Positions 35,362 through 45,807 are shown, counted from the stretch's first letter. The stretch: 64,000 nucleotides of DNA from DATFVA01 sp963815785 (GCA_963815785.1 CAWFHZ010000007.1:124001-188000), one strand, 5' to 3'. Made by a program: numbers and translations. The notes: a model not told the origin generated them from the sequence alone.

Positions 35362-36810
35362 TTACCCAACACTGCCTTCAAGACTTATGCTGAGAAGTTT
35401 GGTTGCCTCTACCGCAAATTCCATCGGCAGTTCTTTAAATACTTCTTTACAATATCCATTAACTATTAATCCGATCGCGTCTTCAGTTGAAATACCTCGC
35501 TGGTTCAGATAAAAAATCTGGTCTTCACCAATTTTAGAAGTTGTGGCTTCGTGTTCTATCTGTGCCGATGGATTATTTATTTCAAGATATGGAAATGTAT
35601 GCGCTCCGCATTTATCACCAATTAAAAGCGAATCACACTGAGAAAAATTGCGGGCATTATCAGCTTTCTTATTTATCTTCACAAGTCCGCGGTAACTATT
35701 ATTGCTTTTACCGGCTGAAATTCCTTTAGAGATGATTGTACTTTTTGTATTCTTTCCAAGATGAATCATCTTCGTCCCGGTATCTGCCTGCTGGTAATTA
35801 TTGGTTACGGCAACAGAATAAAACTCACCAATTGAATTATCTCCCTGCAATATACATCCGGGATATTTCCATGTAATTGCTGAACCTGTTTCAACCTGTG
35901 TCCATGAAATTTTAGAATTTACTCCCCGGCATGCCCCGCGTTTAGTAACAAAATTATAAATACCACCTTTACCGTTCTTATCACCGGCATACCAGTTTTG
36001 TACGGTTGAATATTTTATCTGTGCATTATCAAGTGCAATCAATTCTACAACAGCTGCGTGAAGCTGATTTTCATCCCGCATAGGTGCTGTGCAACCTTCA
36101 AGGTAACTTACATAAGAACCTTCATCAGCAATAACCAAAGTTCTTTCAAACTGTCCCGTCTTTGCCGCATTAATTCTGAAGTAAGTTGAAAGCTCCATAG
36201 GGCAGCGAACACCTTTGGGAACATAAACGAATGTCCCATCACTGAAAACTGCCGAGTTTAGAGTTGCGAAAAAATTATCCGTGTAAGGAACAACACTTCC
36301 CATATATTTTTTTACAAGATCAGGATGATTTTGAACTGCTTCCGAGATAGAACAAAATATGATTCCCATTTCTGCCAAAGTATCTTTAAATGTAGTCGCT
36401 ACAGAGACACTATCGAACACAGCATCCACAGCAACATTACTCAGTCTTTTCTGCTCTTCGAGAGATATTCCCAGTTTTTCAAATGTTTTTCGTAATTCGG
36501 GATCAACTTCATCAAGGCTGTTTAACACAGGTTTATTTTTAGGAGCCGAATAATAGGTCAAATCCTGGTAATCAACCGGATTATACTTAATATTTGCCCA
36601 ATGTGGTTCTTTCATCGGCAGCCATTGCTTGTATGCTTTTAGTCTCCATTCAAGCATCCATTCAGGTTCTTTTTTAATAGCTGAAAGCTGGCGAATAATG
36701 TCCTCATTCAATCCATTCGGAAGGCTGTCAGATTCAATATCAGAAACAAACCCGTACTTATATTCTTTATTCGCTAATTCTTCTATTGTTCCAACTTCAG
36801 TATTGCTCAT
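35362..36810 (-). CDS. sufB: Fe-S scaffold protein SufB
   Basis: The 482-residue product is the first gene of the suf operon. Characteristic segments include EPEWMLEWRLKAYKQW, GVRCPMELSTYFRINA, EGSYVSYLEGCTAP, KRGACRGVNSKISWTQVETG and the C-terminal beta-helix ending NQRGISTEDAIGLIVNGY. These provide the cluster-building cysteine and glutamate. An AGGAG SD lies 5 bp before the ATG, and a sigma-70-like promoter lies about 70 bp upstream. Confidence 0.97.
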   Translation of the reverse strand: MSNTEVGTIEELANKEYKYGFVSDIESDSLPNGLNEDIIRQLSAIKKEPEWMLEWRLKAYKQWLPMKEPHWANIKYNPVDYQDLTYYSAPKNKPVLNSLDEVDPELRKTFEKLGISLEEQKRLSNVAVDAVFDSVSVATTFKDTLAEMGIIFCSISEAVQNHPDLVKKYMGSVVPYTDNFFATLNSAVFSDGTFVYVPKGVRCPMELSTYFRINAAKTGQFERTLVIADEGSYVSYLEGCTAPMRDENQLHAAVVELIALDNAQIKYSTVQNWYAGDKNGKGGIYNFVTKRGACRGVNSKISWTQVETGSAITWKYPGCILQGDNSIGEFYSVAVTNNYQQADTGTKMIHLGKNTKSTIISKGISAGKSNNSYRGLVKINKKADNARNFSQCDSLLIGDKCGAHTFPYLEINNPSAQIEHEATTSKIGEDQIFYLNQRGISTEDAIGLIVNGYCKEVFKELPMEFAVEATKLLSISLEGSVG

Positions 36811-36833
36811 TTATTCTCCTAGTATTGAAATCT

Positions 36834-36854
36834 CTGAGATTCAGTAAATCTCAG
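36834..36854. promoter_or_regulatory. Palindrome in the sufB leader
   Basis: Arms CTGAGAT (36834-36840) and ATCTCAG (36848-36854) with a 7-bp spacer lie between the putative suf promoter and sufB. It may be a repressor site or a small mRNA hairpin; it does not match the palindrome near the Rrf2 gene. Confidence 0.35.
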
Positions 36855-36877
36855 TAATTCTGTTTAAGTACATTTCA

Positions 36878-36906
36878 AAAATAATGAATCTATACACTTT
36901 TGTCAA
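36878..36906 (-). promoter_or_regulatory. Sigma-70-type promoter of the suf operon
   Basis: On the minus strand a perfect -35 TTGACA (36901-36906) is separated by 17 bp from TATTTT (36878-36883). Transcription would start about 60 bp before sufB. Confidence 0.6.
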
Positions 36907-37044
36907 GATTTGATTTCGGATAAAAAACGTCCTATTAATTTTCCACGGAACAAATTCAGAAATACTTATCTCAGTTGATGTTAAATTGTTTTTATGTAAT
37001 TATTAAATTAACTTTGGCTTCATTTTTACAATAGTCTGATTGTC

Positions 37045-38148
37045 TTGGAAGAGCAAAAAAAGAACGAAAATATTCCGTCGGAAGAACAGAAATCTGACAA
37101 AAACGCGAGAAATGAAGATTCCGGTAATAAAAAATCGGGTAATTATAACCGTTACTACAGAGGAAGAAGAAAGCGGTATTATAATTATAATAAACAAGGC
37201 GGGGAATCTAGGAAAAGCGAGTTTAATAAACTATCTGTAATAGTACCTCTCTTTAATGAGGAAGAATCACTCAACCCCCTGACAAACGAGATAAAAAAGG
37301 CTTTAAAACTAATCAACATAAATTTTGAAGTAATTTTTATTGATGATGGAAGCACTGATAAATCATTGCAGGTAGTTAAAGAAATCTGTAAAACTGATAA
37401 GAGGTTCAAATTTATAAGTTTCCGGAAAAATTACGGAAAGTCTGCAGCGTTACAGATAGGATTTAAAAATGCCACCGGCGATGTAGTTGTTACGATGGAT
37501 GCAGATCTGCAGGACGATCCGAATGAAATACCCGGGTTGATAAAAAAACTTGAAGAAGGTTATGATCTCGTTTCAGGATGGAAGAAGACAAGACACGATC
37601 CGTTTATCAAAAAAACTTCATCCAGGTTTTTCAACTTTGTTACCAGGGTTATAAGCGGAATAAAAATTCATGATTTTAATTGCGGTTTAAAATCCTATAG
37701 AAAAGATGTTACTGATAATATAAAAGTTTATGGTGAACTTCATCGTTATGTGCCTGTTCTTGCCGACTGGCAGGGATTCAGAGTTTCTGAAATTCCTGTA
37801 AAACATCATCCCAGAAGATATGGTAAAACCAAGTTCGGGATTTCACGTTTCTTTAAAGGATTTATAGATTTAATAACCGTGATGTTTGCTACGCGTTATA
37901 TCAAACGTCCGATGCATTTTTTCGGTTTCCTGGGCGCACTTTCTTTCCTGATAGGACTTGTTGTAAATGGTTACCTAACAGTTTTGTGGATAATAGGAGA
38001 ACCTCTTAGTAACCGTCCGATGTTATTTCTTGGTATGCTTTTAATAATTGTTGGTGTGCAGTTTTTTTCAGTCGGGCTTTTAGGTGAAATGCTTGTAAAT
38101 AATTTTATGAATGAACGCGAATATATTATTAAAGATAAAGAACTTTAA
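37045..38148 (+). CDS. Polyprenyl-phosphate glycosyltransferase family 2 with basic Tyr/Arg-rich N-terminal tail
   Basis: The 367-residue product has its GT2 domain at about residues 65-290 (LSVIVPLFNEEESL, VIFIDDGSTDKSL, VVTMDADLQDDPNEI). Two C-terminal membrane helices follow (FFGFLGALSFLIGLV, MLFLGMLLIIVGVQFF), the DPM1/GtrB/ArnC plan for loading a sugar on polyprenyl phosphate. The first 60 residues are hydrophilic and end in a patch rich in Tyr, Arg and Asn (NYNRYYRGRRKRYYNYN), absent from typical family members. The only plausible start is a TTG at 37045; upstream the frame closes at 37009. It begins the polysaccharide region. Confidence 0.87.
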   Translation: MEEQKKNENIPSEEQKSDKNARNEDSGNKKSGNYNRYYRGRRKRYYNYNKQGGESRKSEFNKLSVIVPLFNEEESLNPLTNEIKKALKLININFEVIFIDDGSTDKSLQVVKEICKTDKRFKFISFRKNYGKSAALQIGFKNATGDVVVTMDADLQDDPNEIPGLIKKLEEGYDLVSGWKKTRHDPFIKKTSSRFFNFVTRVISGIKIHDFNCGLKSYRKDVTDNIKVYGELHRYVPVLADWQGFRVSEIPVKHHPRRYGKTKFGISRFFKGFIDLITVMFATRYIKRPMHFFGFLGALSFLIGLVVNGYLTVLWIIGEPLSNRPMLFLGMLLIIVGVQFFSVGLLGEMLVNNFMNEREYIIKDKEL

Positions 38149-38203
38149 GTATTGAATTTGTTTTTGAATCATTCTAAATACACTCTCCGGATAGATTAGC
38201 CTC

Positions 38204-39013
38204 ATGTATTACGATCCTGTAAAAGATATTTTTGCTTCGGTAATAAGGAAATATCCTAAGCTTAGAATCCTGTTTTATAAAATTCTTAATCTGATGTTTC
38301 TTCGTTCCTGGTATGTAAGAAGAGAATTACGCAACCTGAGGAATGTATTTAATGGGAATGAAATTGAAATATATGATGCAGGCACGGGTTACGGGCAGTA
38401 TTCGTATTTTATGTCGAAGAATCTGAAGCCAAATAATATTTATGCAGTGGATGTAAAGAATGAGTGGATTAAAGACTGTAAAGATTTTTTTCAGTCTGAA
38501 AAAATCGGAAATGTATCATTTGGTGTTGAGGATCTTACAACCATAAATCACGATAACAAATTTGATGTTATAGTTTGTGTTGATGTTATGGAACATATAG
38601 AAGCAGATGTGAAAGTATTTCAGAATTTTTATACTGCTTTAAAACAAGGCGGGTATCTATTAATAAACACTCCTTCTGTTTTTGGCGGAAGTGATGTACA
38701 CGATGAATCAGACGAAAGTTTTGTTGGCGAGCATGCCAGGGATGGCTACTCTAAAGAAGATCTTGAGGAAAAACTATTGCCCATTGGATTTTCACTTTAC
38801 CGATCAAGATATACTTACGGATTCTGGGGAGATAAAGCGTGGAGACTTGGAATCAAATATCCTATAATGCTCGTGAATCTTTCCAAATTCTTTTTAATAT
38901 TACTGCCGTTCTATTTTATTGTTACTTTACCATTTACATTAATCATGATGTATGTGGATTATTCGATCAAGGATAAGATCGGTTCGGGGATAACTTTTAT
39001 TGCTAAGAAATAA
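38204..39013 (+). CDS. SAM-dependent methyltransferase with C-terminal hydrophobic region
   Basis: The 269-residue product has a class I methyltransferase core: EIYDAGTGYGQYSYFM (SAM loop, with Ala-Gly for the usual Gly-x-Gly start), IYAVDVKNEW, and FDVIVCVDVMEHIE followed by LKQGGYLLINTPS. After residue about 210 comes a hydrophobic stretch (SKFFLILLPFYFIVTLPFTLIMM) that probably ties it to the membrane. It follows the GT2 gene in the same direction and probably methylates a glycan or lipid intermediate. Confidence 0.82.
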   Translation: MYYDPVKDIFASVIRKYPKLRILFYKILNLMFLRSWYVRRELRNLRNVFNGNEIEIYDAGTGYGQYSYFMSKNLKPNNIYAVDVKNEWIKDCKDFFQSEKIGNVSFGVEDLTTINHDNKFDVIVCVDVMEHIEADVKVFQNFYTALKQGGYLLINTPSVFGGSDVHDESDESFVGEHARDGYSKEDLEEKLLPIGFSLYRSRYTYGFWGDKAWRLGIKYPIMLVNLSKFFLILLPFYFIVTLPFTLIMMYVDYSIKDKIGSGITFIAKK

Positions 39014-39047
39014 TTTATTAAGAAAATAAAATTTTCCTGGAAATTTA

Positions 39048-41634
39048 ATGGCAAAATCAAAAAAAACAGTCCAATCAAAAAAAAACAAACCTGAAGGATT
39101 CTTTTCAAAATTTAGTATAGAAGAAATACTCCCGCATAAATATCATGTGCTGGCAGTAATTCTGATAATAATAATTTTATTTCTTGGATTCCTTAACCCT
39201 CTTTTCTTCGGCGGTAAAACATTTCAGTCTGCAGATATTTTTGCAAGCAAAAGCATGCATTCATACGTAGAAAATCACGGAGAAGGTTATACTCTATGGA
39301 ATCCTTATATCTTTTGCGGGATGCCTGCATATGCAATTGGGGTGTCATTTAAATGGTTTAATCTTTTTTATGTTGGTATAACGGCTGTAAGGGATGTTTT
39401 TTCAGCGCCATTTTCAAACGAATATGTAATGTGGGTATTCTATCTTATTCTTATGGGAATATCTTCATTCCTTTTAATGAAGCACATTAGCCGGAATTTT
39501 ATGGTAAGCTTGTTTACTGCAATAGCGACATCTTTTAGTACCGGATTAATTGTCTTCCTGTTTATTGGTCATGTTACAAAACTAACTGCGCTGGCATTTT
39601 ATCCTTTAATATTTCTATTGCTATTAAGATCTAAAGAAAAATTCAGAATCATAGATTTTCTATTATTGATAATCACATTGCAGCTATTCATTCAGGGATT
39701 TCATGTTCAGATAATTTATTATACCCTTTTAGCTGTCGGAATATATTTTCTTTACTACTTTTTCAGAAGTATGGCGAAGAAAGATTCCGGGTCCAGAAAT
39801 AATATTCTGAAATCGGCTGTAATGTTTGCAGCCGCCCTCATTGTAGCTCTGTTGATTCAATCAGATAATTTCACTCAGGTTTATGAGTACTCAGCATTTT
39901 CAACAAGAGGAACAGAAAGTATAGTTGACAAAGTTAGCGGTAAGCAGCAGGAAAATACATCCGATTATTACGATTACCACACAGGCTGGTCTTTTTCTCC
40001 CGGTGAAGTTCTTACATTTATTATTCCTTCATATTATGGATTCGGAAATACAACCTATGATGGTCCTCTCACAAATAATCGCCCTGTAGATTTGAATACA
40101 TATTTCGGACAGATGCCATTTGTTGATGTTGCTATGTATATGGGTGTTCTCGTTTTCTTTCTTGCACTCTTTGGAATTTTTACAAACTGGAAGGAACCGT
40201 TTGTTCAGTTTCTTACTATTCTTTCGGTTTTTGCCCTGCTTGTTTCTTTTGGAAAAAATTTCCCTCTCATTTTCGATTTGCTCTTTAAATATCTGCCGTT
40301 CTTTAACAAGTTTCGTGTTCCTTCAATGATATTGGTTCTTGATCAGATGAGTTTTCCAATCCTTGCCGGTTATGGATTAATGAAGATTATCTCGATGCGC
40401 ACAGAAAAAGATGTTAAGATTGAAAAACTGATTAGAAATACTGCATATGTTTTTACAGGAATTTTTGTAATTGGGATTCTGTTAAATGGGGCGTTAAGTA
40501 GTTGGTTTGTTGCAAGAGTAAATGATTATGCTTCCGGTATTTCTTCATCCCAACCTCAAATGGCAAAACAATACCAGGCACTATCAGATTTTATGAGCGG
40601 AATGTTTTTAAACGATTTTCTTTTCGCTTTTGCATTTCTCTCACTCACGTTCTGGGCTGCAAACTTCTATGTAAAAGAAAAGATAAGCAAAGACTCGCTC
40701 GTTTTATTTGTAATTGTTTTAACACTAGTTGATTTATGGAGAATTGATGCACGCGGAGCAAAGTATTCTCCAATGCCTGATATCGAAAGTGAATTTCAAA
40801 AACCGGATTACGTAAAAGTAATTCAGGAACAAAATGATAAAACTCCGTTCAGAATATTAAACCTGAAACAGGATAATTCGCTCGGATCATTTCGTCAGAA
40901 TTCAAATTTTAACGCTTATTTTCTGATAGAGGATTTTTACGGATACTCAGCAATAAAACCAAGAGGATTTCAGGATTTTATGGATGTTGTTGGTCCGGTT
41001 AACAGCACTTTATGGCGGATGGCAAATGTAAAATATATAGTAACTGATAAACCGGCACAATTCCCGGGATTAGTTCCGATATACAAGGGTGATAAAAGTA
41101 TTGTTTATTTAAATCAATATGCTTTGCCAAGAATATATTTTGTTGATTCAGTTGCCAATGAACCGGAGATGTCAATTCTGCAGGATATAAAAGCATCAAG
41201 CTTTGATCCGCGGAATAAAGCATATGTATCTGAAAAAGGATTGAAAGTTGATCCGGCTGATTCCATAAATACTGTAAACATCACTTCCTACAAAAATGAA
41301 ATTGTTAACAGCGGATGTTAAAGCATCCGGTAATAACTTTTTGTTTTTCGGTGATACCTATATGACAGGCGATGCGGACTACAAATTATTTAAACTTCCT
41401 ACAGGCTGGCGTGCATATATTGATAACAATGAGACTAAAATTTATAAAACGAATCACGGTTATATGGGAATAATAATTCCAAAAGGAGAACATAAAGTAG
41501 AATTCAGATACGCGCCGGAAAGTTTTTATATATCAAAGAATATTGCGCTTATACTCAGCTCACTTGTTGTGTTTGGGTTGGTAGTAATGTTGATAATCAG
41601 AACCAAGACAAAAAAAATCCCAGTTATTACTTAA
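39048..41634 (+). pseudogene. YfhO-family large membrane protein, split by a frameshift
   Basis: The frame 39048-41321 (757 residues) and the frame 41296-41634 (112 residues) together form one YfhO-type protein of about 861 residues. The N-terminal part has about a dozen membrane helices with SADIFASKSMHSYV and NPYIFCGMPAYA, typical of the family. The C-terminal extracytoplasmic domain continues across the shift (ITSYKNEI, then LTADVKASGNNFLFFGDTY), ending with one more membrane helix. Dropping one G at about 41304 restores the frame. YfhO proteins act in glycosylation of cell-surface polymers; precise chemistry here is unknown. Confidence 0.85.
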
Positions 41635-41648
41635 CTATATAATTAGCA

Positions 41649-43004
41649 TTGAAAGAAGAAGATGAAATAAGTACCAAAATAAATTTTGGTTCACAATCAT
41701 TTAAAAAGTATTTCAGAAATACTTCATGGTTGTTTACCGAAAAAATATTGAAACTTATAATAGGCTTTTTAATAAATATTTATATAATTCGTTATTTAGG
41801 ACCTTCTCAATTCGGGTTACTTAGTTACGCTATTAGTTTTGTTGGGTTGTTTGCAGCATTTGCAACATTGGGGTTAGATAATATTACCGTAAGAGAACTG
41901 GTAATATCTCCGAATAAAAAAGATGAAATTCTCGGTTCCACTTTTTTTCTGAAGATATTTGGGGCAATCTTATCAATCTTATTAATATGGATAACAACCA
42001 TACTAATATCTGAAACCAGTTATAATAAGCTTCTGATTTTAATAATAGCATTCTCAACTATCTTTCAATCATTCAACGTTATAGATTTATATTTTCAATC
42101 TAAAGTATTATCTAGATTTTCTGTATATGTTCAAGTGTCAACTCTGATTATATCTTCAACCCTTAAATTCTTACTTGTAATTTTCAATTTTCCTCTGCTT
42201 TATTTTGCAATTGTAACATTAGTTGAAACGTTTTTGATTGCTGCAGGTTTTAATATTGTATATAGAATAAATCATCAATTAATTTTGAAATGGCATTTTG
42301 TAAATTTAAGGGCTAAGCAGTTATTAAAAGACTCCTGGCCATTAATTCTTTCAGGTTTGGTCATCGCTATTTATGTTAAAATTGATCAGGTGATTATAAA
42401 AAATATGATGACAGATAAAGATGTCGGATATTATGCCGCTGCTGTCAGGATTGCTGAAGCATGGTACTTTATACCAACAGCAATAAGCACATCAGTATTT
42501 CCCGCAATAATAAATGCAAAAAAAGTTAGTGAGAAGTTATATTTAAGCAGATTACAAAAATTATACGATATTTTGGCATGGGTAGCAATATGTATTTCGA
42601 TACCAATTACGATATTTTCAAAAGATATAATTAAGTTTTTGCTTGGTCCTGATTTTATCCAATCAGCAAGTGTGTTAACAATTTACATCTGGGCAGGAGT
42701 TGCAGTGTTTCTTGGTGTGGCAAGCAGCCAATATTTAATCAACGAAAATCTGACTAAAATTTCTTTCTTAAGAACCTTTATTGGGATGGTATTTAATGTA
42801 ATTTTAAATTTAATATTAATTCCTAAAATGGGAATTATTGGATCTGCACTGGCTACTTTAATTTCATATTCATTAGCAACTTTTACTATAGGCTTGACAA
42901 AAAAAACATTCCATCAATCAGTGATGATGGTAAAATCAATTTTATTTCTTAATTTATTTAAACTGATACTTAACGCATGGCAATCAAATTCAAAGAAAAA
43001 ATAA
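41649..43004 (+). CDS. Wzx-like flippase (polysaccharide biosynthesis/MOP superfamily)
   Basis: The 451-residue product has about 12-14 membrane helices and the family start NTSWLFTEKILKLIIGFLI..YLGPSQFGLLSYAISFVGLF, which marks O-antigen/oligosaccharide flippases. It should move lipid-linked oligosaccharide across the inner membrane. The start is a TTG at 41649, 14 bp after the YfhO stop; no ATG suits. It overlaps the next gene by 28 bp. Confidence 0.88.
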   Translation: MKEEDEISTKINFGSQSFKKYFRNTSWLFTEKILKLIIGFLINIYIIRYLGPSQFGLLSYAISFVGLFAAFATLGLDNITVRELVISPNKKDEILGSTFFLKIFGAILSILLIWITTILISETSYNKLLILIIAFSTIFQSFNVIDLYFQSKVLSRFSVYVQVSTLIISSTLKFLLVIFNFPLLYFAIVTLVETFLIAAGFNIVYRINHQLILKWHFVNLRAKQLLKDSWPLILSGLVIAIYVKIDQVIIKNMMTDKDVGYYAAAVRIAEAWYFIPTAISTSVFPAIINAKKVSEKLYLSRLQKLYDILAWVAICISIPITIFSKDIIKFLLGPDFIQSASVLTIYIWAGVAVFLGVASSQYLINENLTKISFLRTFIGMVFNVILNLILIPKMGIIGSALATLISYSLATFTIGLTKKTFHQSVMMVKSILFLNLFKLILNAWQSNSKKK

Positions 43005-43633
43005 ATACACTTTTTAAGTTGAACTTTAAGACATTTTCCGCACTACTCTCACAAGCTTATAGTGGATATCTTATAGACAATGGATGGTTTGGTTCATTTA
43101 ATACAGATTCTGCCATTGATAAGAATGGTAATCCGATTCCATGGACAACTTATCCCTTTATTGATTTTATTAAAGAGAGATTAAAAAATACTTTTGCAGT
43201 TTTTGAATTTGGAAGTGGGAGTTCAACTTTATTTTATGCGGCATATGTCTATCAGGTAGTATCGGTTGAGCACGATAAAAGGTGGTTTGACAAGGTTAAT
43301 GAGAAAGTTCCAAAAAATGTAAAACTCATTTTAAAGGAACTTAAAGTAGTAAAAAGTTATTCAGAAGTGTTAACAGAAATTAATCAAAATTTTCAAATAA
43401 TAGTGGTTGATGGTTTAGAAAGAGTAAAATGTATTAGAAATTCTATTGAATATCTTTCAAATGATGGAGTTATCATTCTGGATGATTCTGAGAGACAAGA
43501 ATATGGAGAAGCTATAATATTTTTAAAGAAAATTGGATTCAAACAAATTGATTTTTGGGGAATAGCCCCTTGTGTACTATTTAAAAAGTGTACAAGTATT
43601 TTTTACAAGGCAAATAATTGTTTGGGAATATAA
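42977..43633 (+). CDS. Class I methyltransferase-like protein in polysaccharide cluster
   Basis: The 218-residue product has AVFEFGSGSSTLFYA (SAM-loop-like), QVVSVEHDKRWFDKV, FQIIVVDGLERVKC and DDGVIILDDSERQEYGEA, the order seen in FkbM/O-methyltransferase-like proteins of glycan loci. It starts inside the end of the flippase gene. The acceptor is unknown. Confidence 0.72.
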   Translation: MAIKFKEKINTLFKLNFKTFSALLSQAYSGYLIDNGWFGSFNTDSAIDKNGNPIPWTTYPFIDFIKERLKNTFAVFEFGSGSSTLFYAAYVYQVVSVEHDKRWFDKVNEKVPKNVKLILKELKVVKSYSEVLTEINQNFQIIVVDGLERVKCIRNSIEYLSNDGVIILDDSERQEYGEAIIFLKKIGFKQIDFWGIAPCVLFKKCTSIFYKANNCLGI

Positions 43634-43639
43634 TCTACT

Positions 43640-44266
43640 ATGTATAAAAATTTAAAACAATTTGTCTATCATAAGTTGCTCCCTTTCTTCAAAATTATTA
43701 AATATTTAAAATGGTTAGCTTACCTAAGATTTCAAAAAGATATTTGTTTAATAATTGGCGCTGGTCCAACAAAATATAAGAAATGGTTTGCTACTGATAT
43801 AGATACACTTGATGTAACTAAGGAAACAGATTTTAAAAAATATTTTCAAAAAAAGAAAATAAATAAAATACTTGCTGAACATGTCTTGGAACACTTAACT
43901 GATACAGAGATTGGTAAAATGCTAAAAAATATTTATCAATACTCAAATCAAAACTTGATTTTTAGGGTCGCTGTTCCAGATGGATATCATTCTAATGTAG
44001 ATTATATAAATACTGTAAAGCCAGGTGGAATAGGAGAAGGTGCTGATGACCATAAACATCTATTTAACTATAAGACTTTGTCCGAATTATTTAAAAAATC
44101 AGGATTCCTTGCAAAACCAATAGAATATTGGGATGAAAATGGAAAGTTTAACTCTACCTATGATGATAAAAATGGATTTATTATGAGATCATTTAAAAAT
44201 GATAAACGAAATAAAGATGGGAAACCGCATTACACTTCTCTGATTATAGATTTCTATAAAAGTTGA
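43640..44266 (+). CDS. Methyltransferase-like protein (type 11-like)
   Basis: The 208-residue product has CLIIGAGPTKYKKWFATDIDTLDV at the SAM site, KILAEHVLEHLTDTEIGKML (the EHVLEH motif of type 11 methyltransferases), and FRVAVPDGYHSN with HKHLFNYKTLSELFKKSGF. This group is common in glycan loci (predicted SAM-dependent, sometimes annotated as sugar O-methyltransferase). It lies 6 bp after the previous methyltransferase gene. The last gene of this run precedes the first modular lipoprotein. Confidence 0.75.
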   Translation: MYKNLKQFVYHKLLPFFKIIKYLKWLAYLRFQKDICLIIGAGPTKYKKWFATDIDTLDVTKETDFKKYFQKKKINKILAEHVLEHLTDTEIGKMLKNIYQYSNQNLIFRVAVPDGYHSNVDYINTVKPGGIGEGADDHKHLFNYKTLSELFKKSGFLAKPIEYWDENGKFNSTYDDKNGFIMRSFKNDKRNKDGKPHYTSLIIDFYKS

Positions 44267-44287
44267 GTTTTATTCTCTAAAAAAATA

Positions 44288-44378
44288 TAACGATTTTAAA
44301 ATAATTGTTGCTAGTGACAAAAAAAATTAGCAAATTAAGCAAGAATTTATAAAAACTAACTATTACCTGGGGGTAATA
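44288..44378 (+). repeat. Upstream repeat, copy 1 (shared with 49627-49724)
   Basis: From TAACGATT through TTGCTAGTGACAAAAAAAAT and AACTATTACCTGGGGGTAAT up to the ATG, this leader is nearly identical to the one in front of the paralogue at 49725. It holds the RBS and probably the promoter. The third paralogue lacks it and is probably read through from the second. Confidence 0.85.
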
Positions 44379-45689
44379 ATGAAAAGGTCCATTTCGCTTT
44401 TAGTTATTTTTATTTCACTAATCTTTAGTACCTGCACAACAGAAACACCTGTCTCTCCCAAAAAAGATTCACAACAGGGAGGAATCTCACTTAATATAGA
44501 CAGAGTAAATAAACCAGATAATGTAATAAGTGTGACAGCGTATTTAACCAGGGAAGGATTTGATACATTAAGCGGAACATTGAATTTAATAACGGATACA
44601 ACAGCAGATATAACGTTCAATGATATATTAGCGGGAGGATGGCATCTTAAAGTAGATGCAGCAGATGAAGATACAGTAGTAGTATATAGTGGAGAAACAG
44701 ATGTAACAATACTAGCAGGAATAACAACACAGGTAAGCCTGGTACTACAACCAACAGGAGCAGGGAAGGGAAATATATACATATATGTAACCTGGGGAGT
44801 ACCACAAAATACTAACTGGATTGATTACCAAAACAATCCAATATTGCAACCTCAGTTTAATGGATATGATAATGATGGTATTACGCAACCAAAGATTTTA
44901 AAAGATGGAAACATATACAAAATGTGGTATGTAGCTGAAGCCGGTAGTTATGTAAAATATATTATGTATGCGGAATCTCAGGACGGAATCAATTGGAATA
45001 GACCTATAAATCATCCTGTTATGTATCCGGGTTATTATGGAACCTGGGATGATATGGCAGTCCATCCAGGTGCGATTATTAAAGAAGATGGAATATATAA
45101 AATGTATTATTCTGGTTGGTCAGATCCATATGGTGAATGGGACGTAGGATATGCTACTTCAAGTGATGGGATAAATTGGACAAAGTATCCAACTCCTGTA
45201 TTATATGGTACAAACGGATGGGAATACCAAATAATCCCTTCAGCGGTTTTAAAAATTGATGATACGTATTACCTTTATTATAGCGGTAGAAACCTGCCGT
45301 ATTGGAAGATAGGATTAGCAACTTCAACGGACGGGATAAATTGGGTAAGGTATTCTGCTAACCCCATTTTGGAACCAACTCAGAATTGGGAAGGAAGTGG
45401 CATTTTTCATCCATCAATAATTTACGAGAATAATACTTATAAAATGGTATTCTGTAATGCTAATAGTAGTGGATTTGGTTTTGCGAATTCAACCGATGGT
45501 ATAACCTGGACTAAATCTCAGGATAATCCATTCTTTACAAATAATCAAACAACCAATAATTGGGCAGATTATAAAACCACCTATCCCTTTTTAGTTAAAA
45601 CATCTTCCGATTATAGAGTTTATTACACAGGAGAGAATTCTCCTAATTCACTACCAAGTATTGGATTCACAAAAAAAACTCTTCAATAA
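44379..45689 (+). CDS. Modular lipoprotein, paralogue 1: conserved N-cassette plus GH43/GH130-like propeller
   Basis: The 436-residue product has a lipobox ending in Cys19 (FSTC). Residues about 25-147 are a beta-sandwich cassette almost identical in the other two paralogues (VTAYLTREGFDTLSGTLNL, DEDTVVVYSGETDV, then VTWGVPQNTNW). From residue about 150 on, blades with KMWYVAEAGS, DGINWTKY, YYLYYSG and WEGSGIFHPS repeat, as in the five-bladed propellers of glycosidase clans GH32/43/130. Catalytic acids cannot be assigned. It would be a surface glycan-binding or glycan-cleaving lipoprotein. A terminator follows at 45712. Confidence 0.78.
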   Translation: MKRSISLLVIFISLIFSTCTTETPVSPKKDSQQGGISLNIDRVNKPDNVISVTAYLTREGFDTLSGTLNLITDTTADITFNDILAGGWHLKVDAADEDTVVVYSGETDVTILAGITTQVSLVLQPTGAGKGNIYIYVTWGVPQNTNWIDYQNNPILQPQFNGYDNDGITQPKILKDGNIYKMWYVAEAGSYVKYIMYAESQDGINWNRPINHPVMYPGYYGTWDDMAVHPGAIIKEDGIYKMYYSGWSDPYGEWDVGYATSSDGINWTKYPTPVLYGTNGWEYQIIPSAVLKIDDTYYLYYSGRNLPYWKIGLATSTDGINWVRYSANPILEPTQNWEGSGIFHPSIIYENNTYKMVFCNANSSGFGFANSTDGITWTKSQDNPFFTNNQTTNNWADYKTTYPFLVKTSSDYRVYYTGENSPNSLPSIGFTKKTLQ

Positions 45690-45711
45690 AATAAATTAAA
45701 TTTACTTTTCC

Positions 45712-45742
45712 ACCCTATATCGTTGGATATAGGGTTTTTTTT
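45712..45742 (+). terminator. Rho-independent terminator
   Basis: Arms ACCCTATAT (45712-45720) and ATATAGGGT (45727-45735) close a 6-nt loop, followed by eight T. It lies 23 bp after the first modular lipoprotein gene. Confidence 0.9.
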
Positions 45743-45807
45743 GTTCTCTTTGAAACTGAATAGTTATATTTGTGCATAAATATTATTCATTTTGCTATTT
45801 AGGATAA

